This document shows, one piece after another, positions 1 to 8,436 of a DNA stretch of 64,000 bases. Origin of the DNA: Candidatus Amarolinea dominans. Lineage in GTDB: Bacteria > Chloroflexota > Anaerolineae > SSC4 > Amarolineaceae. The stretch is taken from assembly GCA_016719785.1 (NCBI GenBank), contig JADJYJ010000011.1, forward strand, positions 62,001-126,000, written 5' to 3'. Position 1 is the stretch's first letter. Every line of letters begins with the position of its first letter. The position numbers and the translations under genes are program-made. The notes under the pieces were generated by a model, which worked only from the letters and a program-made list of their open reading frames with translations, did not search any database and was not told the origin of the DNA.

Positions 1-1
1 C

Positions 2-592
2 TTTTGGGCCGGCTGCGGCGCCATCCGCCGGCCGGCCTGGCAGGCGGTCGGCGGGTTCGACGAGCAGCGCTATCGGCGGCCCAGCATCGAGGACATCGAG
101 CTGGGCTATCGCTTGACTGCGGCCGGCTACCCGATTCGCCTGGACAAAGGGCTGCTGGTCACGCACATCAAGCGCTGGACGATGCTCTCTCTGCTGCGTT
201 CCGATGTGCGTGACCGCGCCTGGCCGTGGGCCTGGCTCGCTTTGGAGCGACGGCGGCTGCCCAACGACCTCAATAGTCACACATCGCAACGTGTCAGCGC
301 ACTGCTGACCTGGGGCATCGTGGGCAGCGTGGCCGGGGCATGGCTGCGCGCTCGCCGCCGGCCCGCGTCCCCACCGGCGTTTGCGCAGCAAATCGCCCCG
401 CCGGCCTGGCTGACCGGCCTGGGCGCCTGCGCCGGCGTGATCTGGCTCAACCGGTCGCTCTATCGCTTCCTGTGGCGTCAGCGCGGCTTCGGCTTTGCCC
501 TGGCTTTTGTGCCGCTGCATCTGCTTTACTACCTCTACAGCACGACCACCTTTGGCTTGGCTGCTTTGGCCTGGCGCGCGCAGAAACACTAA
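2..592 (+). CDS. Glycosyltransferase family 2, C-terminal part (cut by window start)
   Basis: The reading frame is open from base 2 to a TAA at 590-592, giving 196 residues with no start inside the window. It begins with the end of a GT-A domain: GGFDE followed by SIEDIELGYRL, the acceptor-site E-D-x-E motif of family 2 enzymes, then a KGLLVTHIKRWT stretch. Two or three hydrophobic segments follow (around residues 100-115, 135-150 and 165-190), as in membrane-anchored polysaccharide glycosyltransferases. It probably adds a sugar to a lipid-linked glycan at the inner face of the membrane. The next glycosyltransferase starts 1 bp after its stop, so they share an operon. The acceptor and sugar cannot be read from sequence. 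Confidence 0.85.
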   Translation, partial: FWAGCGAIRRPAWQAVGGFDEQRYRRPSIEDIELGYRLTAAGYPIRLDKGLLVTHIKRWTMLSLLRSDVRDRAWPWAWLALERRRLPNDLNSHTSQRVSALLTWGIVGSVAGAWLRARRRPASPPAFAQQIAPPAWLTGLGACAGVIWLNRSLYRFLWRQRGFGFALAFVPLHLLYYLYSTTTFGLAALAWRAQKH

Positions 593-593
593 A

Positions 594-1829
594 ATGCACA
601 TCCTTTTCCTGACGCAAATTCTGCCCTATCCCCTGGACTCTGGCGCGAAGGTGCGCGCCTATTTCGTGCTGCGTTACCTGGCGGCGCGTCACCGCGTGAC
701 CCTCGTCTCCTTCAGCCGTGCCAGCGATCCGCCGGCCGCGCTGGCCCATCTACGCACGGTTTGCCACGCGGTCCACACTGTGCCGATGACGCGCAGCCTG
801 GCCGGCGAAGCCCGCAGCTTGGCGCGCAGCCTGGTCAGTGGGCAGCCCTACACCCTGCTGCGCGATGAGCGCCGCGCCATGCATCAGCTCTTGCAGCAAC
901 TGGTGCAGGCAGAGCCGTTTGATGCGATTCACGCCGACCAACTGGCTATGGCCGACTACGCCTGGCAGGCGAGCCGCGTCGCGCATGCGCGTGCGCCGCG
1001 TCTGGTCCTGGATGCCCACAACGCCTACTATCTGATCCCTCAGCGCATGGCCGCGGCAACCCGCAACCCGGCCCTGCGCCTTTTTTTGCGCCGTGAGGCC
1101 CGCCTGATGGCGCGGGCCGAAGGTGAATGCTATCGCCGCTTCGATCATCTCCTGACCGTTACGCCAGAAGATCGGGCCGCCATCGAGACCCTTCTGCCGT
1201 CCGACCCGGCGGCGCCGCCGCAGCGCTGGACCATGCCCATCTGCGTGGACTCCGCCGCGCCGCCCTTGAAGCGCCAGCCGGCCGCGCGAGGATTACTCCT
1301 GCTCGGCGGTTTGCATTGGCCGCCCAACGCCGATGGGGCGCGCTGGTTTCTGCGCGAAGTCTGGCCGCTGGTGCGCCAACAGGCGCCGCAAGCCCAGCTC
1401 TTCATTGTGGGCGCACGGCCCCCGGCCGACCTGCAGGCGGCGGCCAGCGCCCGCGATTCGGCTACCGCTCCGGACGGCGCCGTCATCGTGCCCGGCTACG
1501 TGACCGACCCGCAGCCCTTCCTGGCCGCCAGCGCCGCCCTGATCGTGCCGTTGCGCTCCGGCGGCGGCATGCGGGTCAAGATCGTGGAGGCGCTGCAATG
1601 GGGCCTGCCGGTGATCTCGACCACGATCGGCTGCGAAGGCATCGAGGTGACGCCGGGCCGTGACCTGCTGGTGGCCGACACGCCCGCCGCCCTGGCCGCG
1701 GCCGCCGTGCAGCTCTTGCAAGACCCGGCGCAGGGCGATGCCCTGGCCGCCAACGGCCGTCGCCTCCTGGCTGCCCGCTACGACTGGCGCCGCGAATACA
1801 CCCTGCTCGACGCCATCTACCCAGCGTGA
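594..1829 (+). CDS. Glycosyltransferase family 4 (GT-B fold)
   Basis: 411 residues. The ATG at 594 is chosen over the upstream in-frame ATG at 495 because it gives the classic N-terminus MHILFLTQILPYPLDSGAKV and follows the previous stop by 1 bp. The C-terminal half carries the nucleotide-sugar donor site: GGLHWPPNADGARWFL, then VPLRSGGGMRVKIVEAL with the retaining-enzyme Glu, then GLPVISTTIGCEGI. The arrangement resembles the sugar transferases linked to exopolysaccharide clusters. It should transfer a sugar from an NDP donor to a growing cytoplasmic-side glycan. Donor and acceptor are unknown. Confidence 0.88.
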   Translation: MHILFLTQILPYPLDSGAKVRAYFVLRYLAARHRVTLVSFSRASDPPAALAHLRTVCHAVHTVPMTRSLAGEARSLARSLVSGQPYTLLRDERRAMHQLLQQLVQAEPFDAIHADQLAMADYAWQASRVAHARAPRLVLDAHNAYYLIPQRMAAATRNPALRLFLRREARLMARAEGECYRRFDHLLTVTPEDRAAIETLLPSDPAAPPQRWTMPICVDSAAPPLKRQPAARGLLLLGGLHWPPNADGARWFLREVWPLVRQQAPQAQLFIVGARPPADLQAAASARDSATAPDGAVIVPGYVTDPQPFLAASAALIVPLRSGGGMRVKIVEALQWGLPVISTTIGCEGIEVTPGRDLLVADTPAALAAAAVQLLQDPAQGDALAANGRRLLAARYDWRREYTLLDAIYPA

Positions 1830-1832
1830 CTT

Positions 1833-1869
1833 TTTCAACGCAAGGACGCAGAGACGCAAGGACGCAGGG
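1833..1869. repeat. Degenerate CGCAAGGACGCAGAGA-type short repeat
   Basis: Just after the stop of the glycosyltransferase is a run made of two near copies of a CGCAAGGACGCAG word separated by AGA. Words of this type are scattered in intergenic DNA of Chloroflexota and some cyanobacteria (from memory). It runs directly into the next low-complexity block, so the whole 1833-1972 junction looks like inserted repeat DNA. Confidence 0.6.
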
Positions 1870-1884
1870 ATCGAACTCGCTACC

Positions 1885-3252
1885 ATGAACCAACAATCTC
1901 CACTCTCCACTCCCCAATCCCCAATCTCCAATCCCCAATCCCCAATCTCCGATCTCCGATCTCCGATCTCCACCCGCCTCTTCCTCTTCGTCCTGCTCGC
2001 CTCGCTGGCGCTGCGCCTGGCCGCGGTGCTGGTCATGGGCAACCGGGTCGAAGGGCTGCCGGGTATCGTGGACCAGATTTCGTATCACACCCTGGCGCAG
2101 CGCGTGCTCGACGGCCACGGCTTCACCATGCCCACCGACTGGTGGCCGGTGACCCGCGCCAACGAACCGACAGCCCATTGGTCCTACCTGTACACCCTCT
2201 ATCTGGCCGCGGTCTACGCCGTGTTTGGCGTCAAGCCACTGGCCGCGCGGCTCATTCAGGCCCTCATCGTTGGCCTGCTGTGGCCCTGGTTGACCTTCCG
2301 GGTTGGGCGACGCGTTGGCGGCGCCGCCGTGGGCTTGGCGGCGGCCGCCTGGTCGGCCGTTTATGGCTACTTCGCCTATTACAGCGCCGCGTTGATGACC
2401 GAGTCCTTCTACATCACCGCCATTCTCTGGACGCTCGATCGTGGCCTGACCCTGGCGCATGGCGACTGGCGCAAGCAACAATGGGCGCTGCTGGGGCTGG
2501 CCGTGGGCGTGACGGTGCTCTTGCGCCAGATTTTTCTGGTCTTCGTCCCCGTCCTCTTTCTGTGGCTTTGGCTGGCGCCGGGCCGCCGCGGCTTTGTTCC
2601 AGCGGAAGTCGCGGCGCCGCCCGGCCTCGGCGCCCGTTTGCGCGGTAGCCTGCTGGCGCTGGCGGTCGTGCTCCTGCTCATCCTGCCCTGGACCGTGCGC
2701 AACTATCGGGCGTTTGGTCATTTCGTCCCCCTGAACACCAACGCCGGTTACGCCTTCTTCTGGGCCAATCATCCCATCTACGGCACGCAGTTTGTCGCCA
2801 TTCTGCCCGGTAAGGCGCCCTATGAGCGTCTGATTCCGGCAGAGCTGCGTCAACTCGATGAAGCCGCCCTCGACTCGGCTCTCTTGCGCCGCGGCCTGGG
2901 CTTTGTCGTGCAAGACCCCGGGCGCTATATACTCCTTTCGCTGAGTCGTTTGCGCACATTTTTCATGTTCTGGCCTGAATCTGAATCTAGCTTGCTGAGT
3001 AATCTTGTACGTGTGCTATCATTTGGGTTGGCGCTTCCTTTCATCAGCGTCGGTCTGTGGTTGACCGCCCGTGACTGGCGACGTTGGTCTCTATTGTGGC
3101 TATTTGTGGGGGTGTACACCGTGGTACACTTGCTCTCCTGGGCGTTAGTACGCTACCGCCTGCCCGTGGATGGGGTCCTGCTCATCTTCGCCAGCCCAGC
3201 CCTGTTACGCTTGCAGTCGCTGATCGCGCGTCGTTCCCAATCCAGGCCATGA
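1885..3252 (+). CDS. Membrane glycosyltransferase, ArnT/PMT (GT39/GT83)-like
   Basis: 455 residues, polytopic. The first about 30 residues are a repeat-coded Ser/Pro/Gln-rich tail (STPQSPISNPQSPIS), followed by the first membrane helix (LFLFVLLASLALRLAAVLV) and a large periplasmic loop containing DQISYHTLAQRVLDGHGF. This layout is typical of the PMT superfamily, which uses polyprenyl-phosphate sugars at the outer membrane face. Further hydrophobic spans cover residues 100-420. ATG 1885 is the only ATG before the first helix, but there is no clear ribosome site, so the start is uncertain. The stop overlaps the next gene start (ATGA), which shows coupling within the glycan operon. Confidence 0.8.
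   Translation: MNQQSPLSTPQSPISNPQSPISDLRSPISTRLFLFVLLASLALRLAAVLVMGNRVEGLPGIVDQISYHTLAQRVLDGHGFTMPTDWWPVTRANEPTAHWSYLYTLYLAAVYAVFGVKPLAARLIQALIVGLLWPWLTFRVGRRVGGAAVGLAAAAWSAVYGYFAYYSAALMTESFYITAILWTLDRGLTLAHGDWRKQQWALLGLAVGVTVLLRQIFLVFVPVLFLWLWLAPGRRGFVPAEVAAPPGLGARLRGSLLALAVVLLLILPWTVRNYRAFGHFVPLNTNAGYAFFWANHPIYGTQFVAILPGKAPYERLIPAELRQLDEAALDSALLRRGLGFVVQDPGRYILLSLSRLRTFFMFWPESESSLLSNLVRVLSFGLALPFISVGLWLTARDWRRWSLLWLFVGVYTVVHLLSWALVRYRLPVDGVLLIFASPALLRLQSLIARRSQSRP
1891..1972. repeat. Low-complexity CCAATCTC/CCGATCTC repeat inside a coding start
   Basis: About ten imperfect copies of a 7-8 base word (CCCCAAT, CTCCAAT, CTCCGAT) occupy this stretch. It lies in frame with the start of the PMT-like protein and encodes its odd N-terminal tail. 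No homologous domain is expected there, so this looks like repeat expansion or insertion at the 5' end of the gene. Confidence 0.75.
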
Positions 3253-4496
3253 TGCACATCCTTTACATCCTTTACATCGTTCCTTACACACCGACGCCGA
3301 TCCGCACGCGGCCCTATCATCTGCTCCGCGGCCTCGTCGCCCGCGGCCACCGTGTCACCCTGGCGACACTGTGGGAATCGGAAGGGGAACGGGCTGCGTT
3401 GGCCGACTGGCAGCAGCTTGGCGTCGAGGTGATGGCGGCGCCGCTGTCGAAGACGCGGGCCGCGTGGAATAGCCTGCTGGCGGTCCCCACCGGCATCCCG
3501 ATGCAGGCCAGCTACTGCTGGCAGCCGCAGTTGGCCCAGGCGCTGCGGGCGCACATGGCAACAGCCAAGACCGATGTCATTCACAGCGAACACCTGCGCG
3601 GCGCCCGCTATGGACTTTCGCTCAGGCCCCTGGCCGCAGATCAGGCCGGGACGCCGTTGGTCTGGGATGCCGTAGACAGCATCGCGCATCTCTTTCAGCA
3701 GGCCAGCCAGCACAGCCGCAGTCGTCGCAGCCGTTGGTTGACACGCTTGGAATTGGGGCGCACCCGTCGCTATGAGGGCTGGCTCGTGCGCCAATTCCAG
3801 CGAGTGCTGGTCACTTCCCCGGTGGATCGGCAGGCTTTCGCCGAGCTGGCCGGATTGACATCATTCGACCCTGCCAACCCGCTGACTGTTCTCCCGAATG
3901 GCGTTGATCTGGCCTATTTTCGCCCGGATGAGGTAAGGCGCGACGCCGCTACCGTCGTCCTGTCGGGCAAGATGAGCTATCATGCCAATGTGACCGCGGC
4001 TCTGCATCTGTTGCAGGACATCATGCCCCTGGTGTGGCGCCGGCGGCCAGACACGATGGTGTGGATTGTAGGCAAAGACCCGCCTTCCCGTTTATGCCAG
4101 TTGGCGGCTGCGAACCCTGCGCACATCACCGTGACCGGCGAAGTCCCCGATGTACGGCCCTACTTGCAGCGCGCAACCCTGGCGGTCGCGCCGGTGCTGT
4201 ATGGGGCCGGTATTCAGAACAAAGTATTGGAGGCGCTGGCTTGCGGCGCCCCGGTGATTGCCAGCCGCCAGGCCGTCTCGGCGTTGGCAGGTCAACCGGC
4301 GCAAGCCCTCATCGTGGCCGATTCTGCTCCCGACATGGCCGCGGCCATTGTGGCCCTGCTCGCTGATCCGGCCCGCCAGGCCGAGTTGGCACAGGCGGGG
4401 CGCGCCTATGTCGAACAATATCATGACTGGAGCGACGTGGCCGCGCAGCTTGAGGCGATTTACGCCGAGCTGATCCGCCAACGGCGCCGCGATTGA
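3249..4496 (+). CDS. Glycosyltransferase family 4
   Basis: 415 residues from ATG 3249; a second ATG at 3252 is equally possible. The start overlaps the stop of the PMT-like gene. The N-terminus HILYILYIVPYTPTPIRTRPYHLLRGL is a GT-B Rossmann strand with the acceptor-loop pattern. The donor half shows VLPNGVDLAYFRPDE, SGKMSYHANVTAALHLL, and APVLYGAGIQNKVLEALACG with the conserved Glu, then GAPVIASRQAVSAL. It is a retaining glycosyltransferase of the same polysaccharide cluster and a distant paralogue of the gene at 594-1829. Specificity is unknown. Confidence 0.88.
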   Translation: MMHILYILYIVPYTPTPIRTRPYHLLRGLVARGHRVTLATLWESEGERAALADWQQLGVEVMAAPLSKTRAAWNSLLAVPTGIPMQASYCWQPQLAQALRAHMATAKTDVIHSEHLRGARYGLSLRPLAADQAGTPLVWDAVDSIAHLFQQASQHSRSRRSRWLTRLELGRTRRYEGWLVRQFQRVLVTSPVDRQAFAELAGLTSFDPANPLTVLPNGVDLAYFRPDEVRRDAATVVLSGKMSYHANVTAALHLLQDIMPLVWRRRPDTMVWIVGKDPPSRLCQLAAANPAHITVTGEVPDVRPYLQRATLAVAPVLYGAGIQNKVLEALACGAPVIASRQAVSALAGQPAQALIVADSAPDMAAAIVALLADPARQAELAQAGRAYVEQYHDWSDVAAQLEAIYAELIRQRRRD

Positions 4497-4550
4497 AGCT
4501 GCCGCCCCTTCGGTCGCCCGGCATATCCCCGTGTCATCGAGGAGCGTTCT

Positions 4551-6044
4551 ATGACTCGTGTAACGTCAACCCTGTCGTCCGCTTTGACCATCTCCCACGT
4601 GCGACGCCCGTTGGCTCGTTCGTTGTTTCGCATGACCCTGGTCGCGGCCGACGCCCTGATGCTGGCCCTGGCCTTCTACCTGGCGTATATTGTCCGTTTC
4701 GATCTGCAGTTCACCCTGGCGCCGGAGATCATGCCGGCGGAGTCCTTCTACACGCGCCTGGTGCTGATTCTGATTCCCATCTGGCTTGCGATCTTCGCCC
4801 TGTCGAGACTGTACGATTTTCATTTTCTGCTTGGCGGCACGGCGGAATATGCGCATGCCTTCAATGCGTGTACCATCGGCGTCATGACGATCGTGCTCTT
4901 CAGTTTTTTCGAGCCTAAGTTCGTTGTGGCCCGCGCCTGGCTGCTGGCGGCCTGGCTCCTCTCTTTCCTCCTGGTCTGCGCCGCGCGCTTTGCCTTGCGT
5001 CGGGTGGCCTATGGACTGCGGCATTGGGGGTTCTTCGTCTCGCCCGCCGTCATCGTCGGCATCAACAGCGAAGCACTGGCCCTGGGCCAGACCCTGCGCC
5101 ACAGCGCCAGTTCGGGTGTCCAGATCGTTGGCTTCGTTGACAGCGACGTGGCGCGTGATGGCGAGAACCGGCAGCGTGAGTGCTCCCAGATTGCCCCTCT
5201 GCTCGGCAGCATTGATGAGCTTGCGGACATTGCCCGGCGCCTGGACATCCAGGAAGTGATCGTCGCCACCACCGCGCTGCACCGCGAGCAACTGCTCGAC
5301 CTGCACGAGGACCTGGCTACCTTACCCCACACCGAGCTACACCTGTCGTCCGGCCTCTTCGAGGTGTTGACCACGGGCGTCAAGGTTCGCACCTGGGGTT
5401 TCGTCCCTCTCATCAGTCTCAATCGCCTGCGTCTGGACCCATTCGAAGTGGTTATCAAGACGGCGCTCGACTACGTCCTGGCACTCATCACGATGCTGGC
5501 GGCGGCGCCGGTGATGGCTGTTCTGGCGTTGGCCGTCAAACTCGATTCCCCTGGCCCGGTGCTGCACCGGCGTCGTGTCCTGGGCATGGGCGGCAAAGCG
5601 TTCGATGCCTTCAAGTTCCGTACCATGGTTGTGAATGGGGAGGAGGTTCTGGCGCGCTATCCTCAACTGGTTGTCGAGTTGAAGGCCAAGCACAAACTCA
5701 AGCACGATCCACGCATCACGCGGGTGGGGCGTTGGTTGCGCCGTTTCAGCCTCGATGAACTACCGCAGTTGTTCAACGTTCTGCTGGGGCAGATGAGCCT
5801 GGTCGGCCCCCGTATGATCACGGCGGAGGAGGGCGACGAATATGGCCGCCTCAAGCTCAACCTGCTGACCGTCAAACCGGGCATCACCGGCCTGTGGCAG
5901 GTATCCGGGCGCTCGGACGTGTCGTACGAAGAACGCGTGCGCCTGGACATGCACTACATTCGCACCTATTCTATCTGGCGCGATCTGCAGATTCTCTTCG
6001 TGCAGACGCCGCCCGCCGTGCTGCGCAGTCGCGGCGCCTACTGA
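4551..6044 (+). CDS. Exopolysaccharide polyprenyl phosphoglycosyltransferase (WcaJ/CpsE type)
   Basis: 497 residues, started at ATG 4551 behind a GAGGAG ribosome site. Four or five membrane helices cover the first 150 residues. A CoA-binding-like Rossmann region follows (residues 165-260), then a membrane re-entrant helix (about 300-325). The C-terminal bacterial sugar transferase domain has KFRTM, FSLDELPQLFNVL, MSLVGPR, PGITGLWQVSGRSD and YEERVRLDMHYI. Such enzymes put the first sugar-1-phosphate on undecaprenyl phosphate and so start each repeat unit. A second enzyme of the same kind lies at 11049-12437 on the other strand, suggesting two glycans or two alternative initiating sugars. Confidence 0.93.
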   Translation: MTRVTSTLSSALTISHVRRPLARSLFRMTLVAADALMLALAFYLAYIVRFDLQFTLAPEIMPAESFYTRLVLILIPIWLAIFALSRLYDFHFLLGGTAEYAHAFNACTIGVMTIVLFSFFEPKFVVARAWLLAAWLLSFLLVCAARFALRRVAYGLRHWGFFVSPAVIVGINSEALALGQTLRHSASSGVQIVGFVDSDVARDGENRQRECSQIAPLLGSIDELADIARRLDIQEVIVATTALHREQLLDLHEDLATLPHTELHLSSGLFEVLTTGVKVRTWGFVPLISLNRLRLDPFEVVIKTALDYVLALITMLAAAPVMAVLALAVKLDSPGPVLHRRRVLGMGGKAFDAFKFRTMVVNGEEVLARYPQLVVELKAKHKLKHDPRITRVGRWLRRFSLDELPQLFNVLLGQMSLVGPRMITAEEGDEYGRLKLNLLTVKPGITGLWQVSGRSDVSYEERVRLDMHYIRTYSIWRDLQILFVQTPPAVLRSRGAY

Positions 6045-6102
6045 GCATGAAAACAGCGGCTGCCCCCCACCGCCGGCGCCCTCGTCAGGCGTCACTGCCG
6101 GT

Positions 6103-6131
6103 TTGGCGTATCCACTATTTTTTAGTATACT
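6103..6131 (+). promoter_or_regulatory. Sigma-70-like promoter TTGGCG-N17-TATACT
   Basis: A -35 box TTGGCG (6103-6108) and a -10 box TATACT (6126-6131) are separated by exactly 17 bp in an AT-rich pocket between the phosphoglycosyltransferase and the surface-protein gene at 6181. The leader would be about 45 nt. Confidence 0.6.
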
Positions 6132-6180
6132 CACACGAAACGCTCGAAATGCGTTATCCACTTCAATTGACAAGATTTTT

Positions 6181-8277
6181 ATGACCAATAGACCTTTTCC
6201 TGCGCGTACCTTCTTGCTGGCCGCCATTGCGGTGGTCGTGTTGGCTGTTGCGGGCGTATACGTTCGAGACTCGCTCTTTCCAAACGCAACGCCCACGGCG
6301 GTTGTTGTGATTGCAAGCACGGAGCCGACCCGTGAGACGACCGCGGCCGTCGCACCGACGGCAACGCCCGCCCCGGATGCGGCAACGCCGGCGGCCGACC
6401 GTGCGACCCCCACCCGTTTCTTTACGCCAACGCCCGAAGCGGGGGGCCAGGTGCTGACCATACCGGCGCAGCCTGGTGAGGCCGGCTGGTGGGTGAGCAG
6501 CGAAGAACGGGGCAACCACCTCGGCGATTCGTTCCTCTATGCAGGCTTCTTCGATAGCCAGGTCTTCATCGCGGCCATCCGCTTCGACCTGACGCGCATG
6601 CCCCGCGGCGCACCCATTCGCCAGGCCACCCTGCGCCTCGTTGGGTTGAATGAACAGCGCTTCGACGCCACAGCGGGCGGCGCCTGGTCGGTACAACTTC
6701 TGAGCGGCGACACCATTCGTGACCTGCCGCGTGCCGATTTTCAGACTATTTTCAATGCATCAGCACCTGTGAGCCTGTTTCCCACCCTCGATGCCGCCGA
6801 CCTGAAAACCGCCCAAGTCAACAGTTGGGAACTGGATAGCGGCGCCCAGACCTGGTTGAGCCAGCAGGTCATCAATGGCACCACATCGGTCATTGTGCGC
6901 ATCCTGGGGCCGGCCGGCGGCGCCAACTCTCTCTTTGCCTGGGATTCAGGCAGCGGCCCTGCCTCAACCGGCAACGGCCCGCAGATGGTGCTCAGCCTGG
7001 CTTCAGCGCCGGCCACGCCGCCGCCCGCCGCCACGCGCAACTTCATCGTCGTGACCCTGCCGCCCACGCCGGCCAACATCTTCACGGTGGCGGCCAATGC
7101 CCTCACCGCCACCTATGTGGCGACCACGGTGGGCACGAACACCCCGACCCCCTACAATTTGGTGACGCCCACGCCTACGCCGCGCAACCAGGCCACCGCC
7201 CAGGCGCAGGCTGCCCTGCAAGGCTTGCCGCCGGTTGTCATCAGCACATCGGTCGCGGCCAACGGCGCCACCGCCACCTATCAGGCCGCCTATGCCACCG
7301 CGGTGACCATCATCACCGGTACCCTGACGCCAATTCCGACCAACGCCATTACCCCCATCATCGTGCGGCCTACCGTGGTTCCTGAAAACGTCCTCACGGC
7401 CGCCGCGCAAATCGTGGCGGCCACGGCCAACGCACGCGCCAACGGCACCCCCACTCCGTTCCCGTACAGTGTGGTCCTTGCCACCATTACCCCGTTCACC
7501 CCGCAGCCGCTGATCGCCACCTCAACCGGCACGCCAATCAACGGCGCGACTGCTGTCTACCGGGCGGCCCAGGCGACTGCGGTCGCGGTGACCACCGGCA
7601 CCTACACCCCCCTGCCCTACATTCCGATCACGCCGACGCCGCTGCCACTGTTGGTTTACCTTGATCGCGTGACGCCCACCCCTCAGGCCACGGCGACTCC
7701 TACGGCGCCGGCTACATTGCCTCGCGCGATGATTGGCAACATCCTCTTCCGCAGCGATCGCCAGGAGGTCACCGAGTACTATATGATTGACCTCTCGGTG
7801 AACCGCCTGGTCTGGGTGACCCAGGGCTGGCCCTTCAACGCGGCTCAACGTAACGAAATGCGCTCGGTCAGCGGCCGCTACCGGGCTTTCGTACAGAACG
7901 ATACGGTGGGCGTGCCGCAGGTCCATGTGCAGGACAACGAGTTCAACACGACACGTCAAATTACCAACGGCAGCGGTTGGAGCTTCGATCCGGCCTTTTC
8001 CCCACGTGGCGATCGGCTTGCGTTCGTCTCGCAGAATCCGGGCAATGACGAAATTTTCGTCATCAATGTGGATGGCACCGACCTGAAGCGGCTGACCATC
8101 AACAGTTGGGAATGGGACAAGCACCCGTCGTGGTCGCCTGATGGCAACCAAATCGTCTTCTGGTCGAATCGCGACACGGGGCGGCGCCAGTTGTGGATCA
8201 TGAACGCCGACGGCAGCAATCAACGAGTTATGATTAGCTCTCCCTACCAGGATTGGGACCCAATTTGGCTCAAGTAA
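6181..8277 (+). CDS. Membrane-anchored surface protein: DNRLRE-like domain, Thr/Pro stalk, TolB-type beta-propeller
   Basis: 698 residues from ATG 6181; the upstream in-frame ATG at 6103 lies in the promoter. A membrane anchor (residues 9-27) is followed by a Thr/Ala/Pro-rich linker. A beta-rich domain (about 100-275) contains IAAIRFDLTRMPRGAPIRQA, resembling extracellular DNRLRE-type modules. A long stalk of TPTP and repeated ANALTATYVAT/ANGATATYQAA units spans residues 276-513. The C-terminus (from about 518) has TolB/PD40 blades: DPAFSPRGDRLAFVS, HPSWSPDGNQIVFWSNRD, DADGSNQ-like. It is exported and exposed outside the membrane. Its place between polysaccharide initiation and BY-kinase genes suggests a cell-surface or glycan-binding role, which is an inference. 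Confidence 0.75.
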   Translation: MTNRPFPARTFLLAAIAVVVLAVAGVYVRDSLFPNATPTAVVVIASTEPTRETTAAVAPTATPAPDAATPAADRATPTRFFTPTPEAGGQVLTIPAQPGEAGWWVSSEERGNHLGDSFLYAGFFDSQVFIAAIRFDLTRMPRGAPIRQATLRLVGLNEQRFDATAGGAWSVQLLSGDTIRDLPRADFQTIFNASAPVSLFPTLDAADLKTAQVNSWELDSGAQTWLSQQVINGTTSVIVRILGPAGGANSLFAWDSGSGPASTGNGPQMVLSLASAPATPPPAATRNFIVVTLPPTPANIFTVAANALTATYVATTVGTNTPTPYNLVTPTPTPRNQATAQAQAALQGLPPVVISTSVAANGATATYQAAYATAVTIITGTLTPIPTNAITPIIVRPTVVPENVLTAAAQIVAATANARANGTPTPFPYSVVLATITPFTPQPLIATSTGTPINGATAVYRAAQATAVAVTTGTYTPLPYIPITPTPLPLLVYLDRVTPTPQATATPTAPATLPRAMIGNILFRSDRQEVTEYYMIDLSVNRLVWVTQGWPFNAAQRNEMRSVSGRYRAFVQNDTVGVPQVHVQDNEFNTTRQITNGSGWSFDPAFSPRGDRLAFVSQNPGNDEIFVINVDGTDLKRLTINSWEWDKHPSWSPDGNQIVFWSNRDTGRRQLWIMNADGSNQRVMISSPYQDWDPIWLK

Positions 8278-8288
8278 TCCTGTCAGCA

Positions 8289-8318
8289 ATGGCACAAATG
8301 CCGGGTTTGCTGTATAAT
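8289..8318 (+). promoter_or_regulatory. Promoter with consensus TATAAT -10 upstream of BY-kinase
   Basis: TATAAT lies at 8313-8318, with a weak -35 ATGGCA at 8289-8294 and an 18-bp spacer. It is just after the stop at 8277 and would give the downstream kinase gene its own transcript with a leader over 110 nt, which includes the G-rich tract. Confidence 0.5.
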
Positions 8319-8340
8319 AGACCTTATGGGAAAAAGGCCA

Positions 8341-8400
8341 GGTTTTGGGGGGCGCCAACCGTGTTTTTTTTTGTGGGGGTTGGGGGGGGGGTTTTGTCGG
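8341..8400 (+). other. G-run and T-run leader tract
   Basis: This untranslated stretch between the -10 box and the GTG start holds runs of six, five and about eleven G plus a run of nine T. It could fold into a G-quadruplex in the RNA or vary by slippage. It could also be a sequencing weak point. No ORF or known riboswitch is visible. Confidence 0.45.
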
Positions 8401-8436
8401 TTTAGTGCCCATCTGTTTTGGCTGTGAGGCATCATT

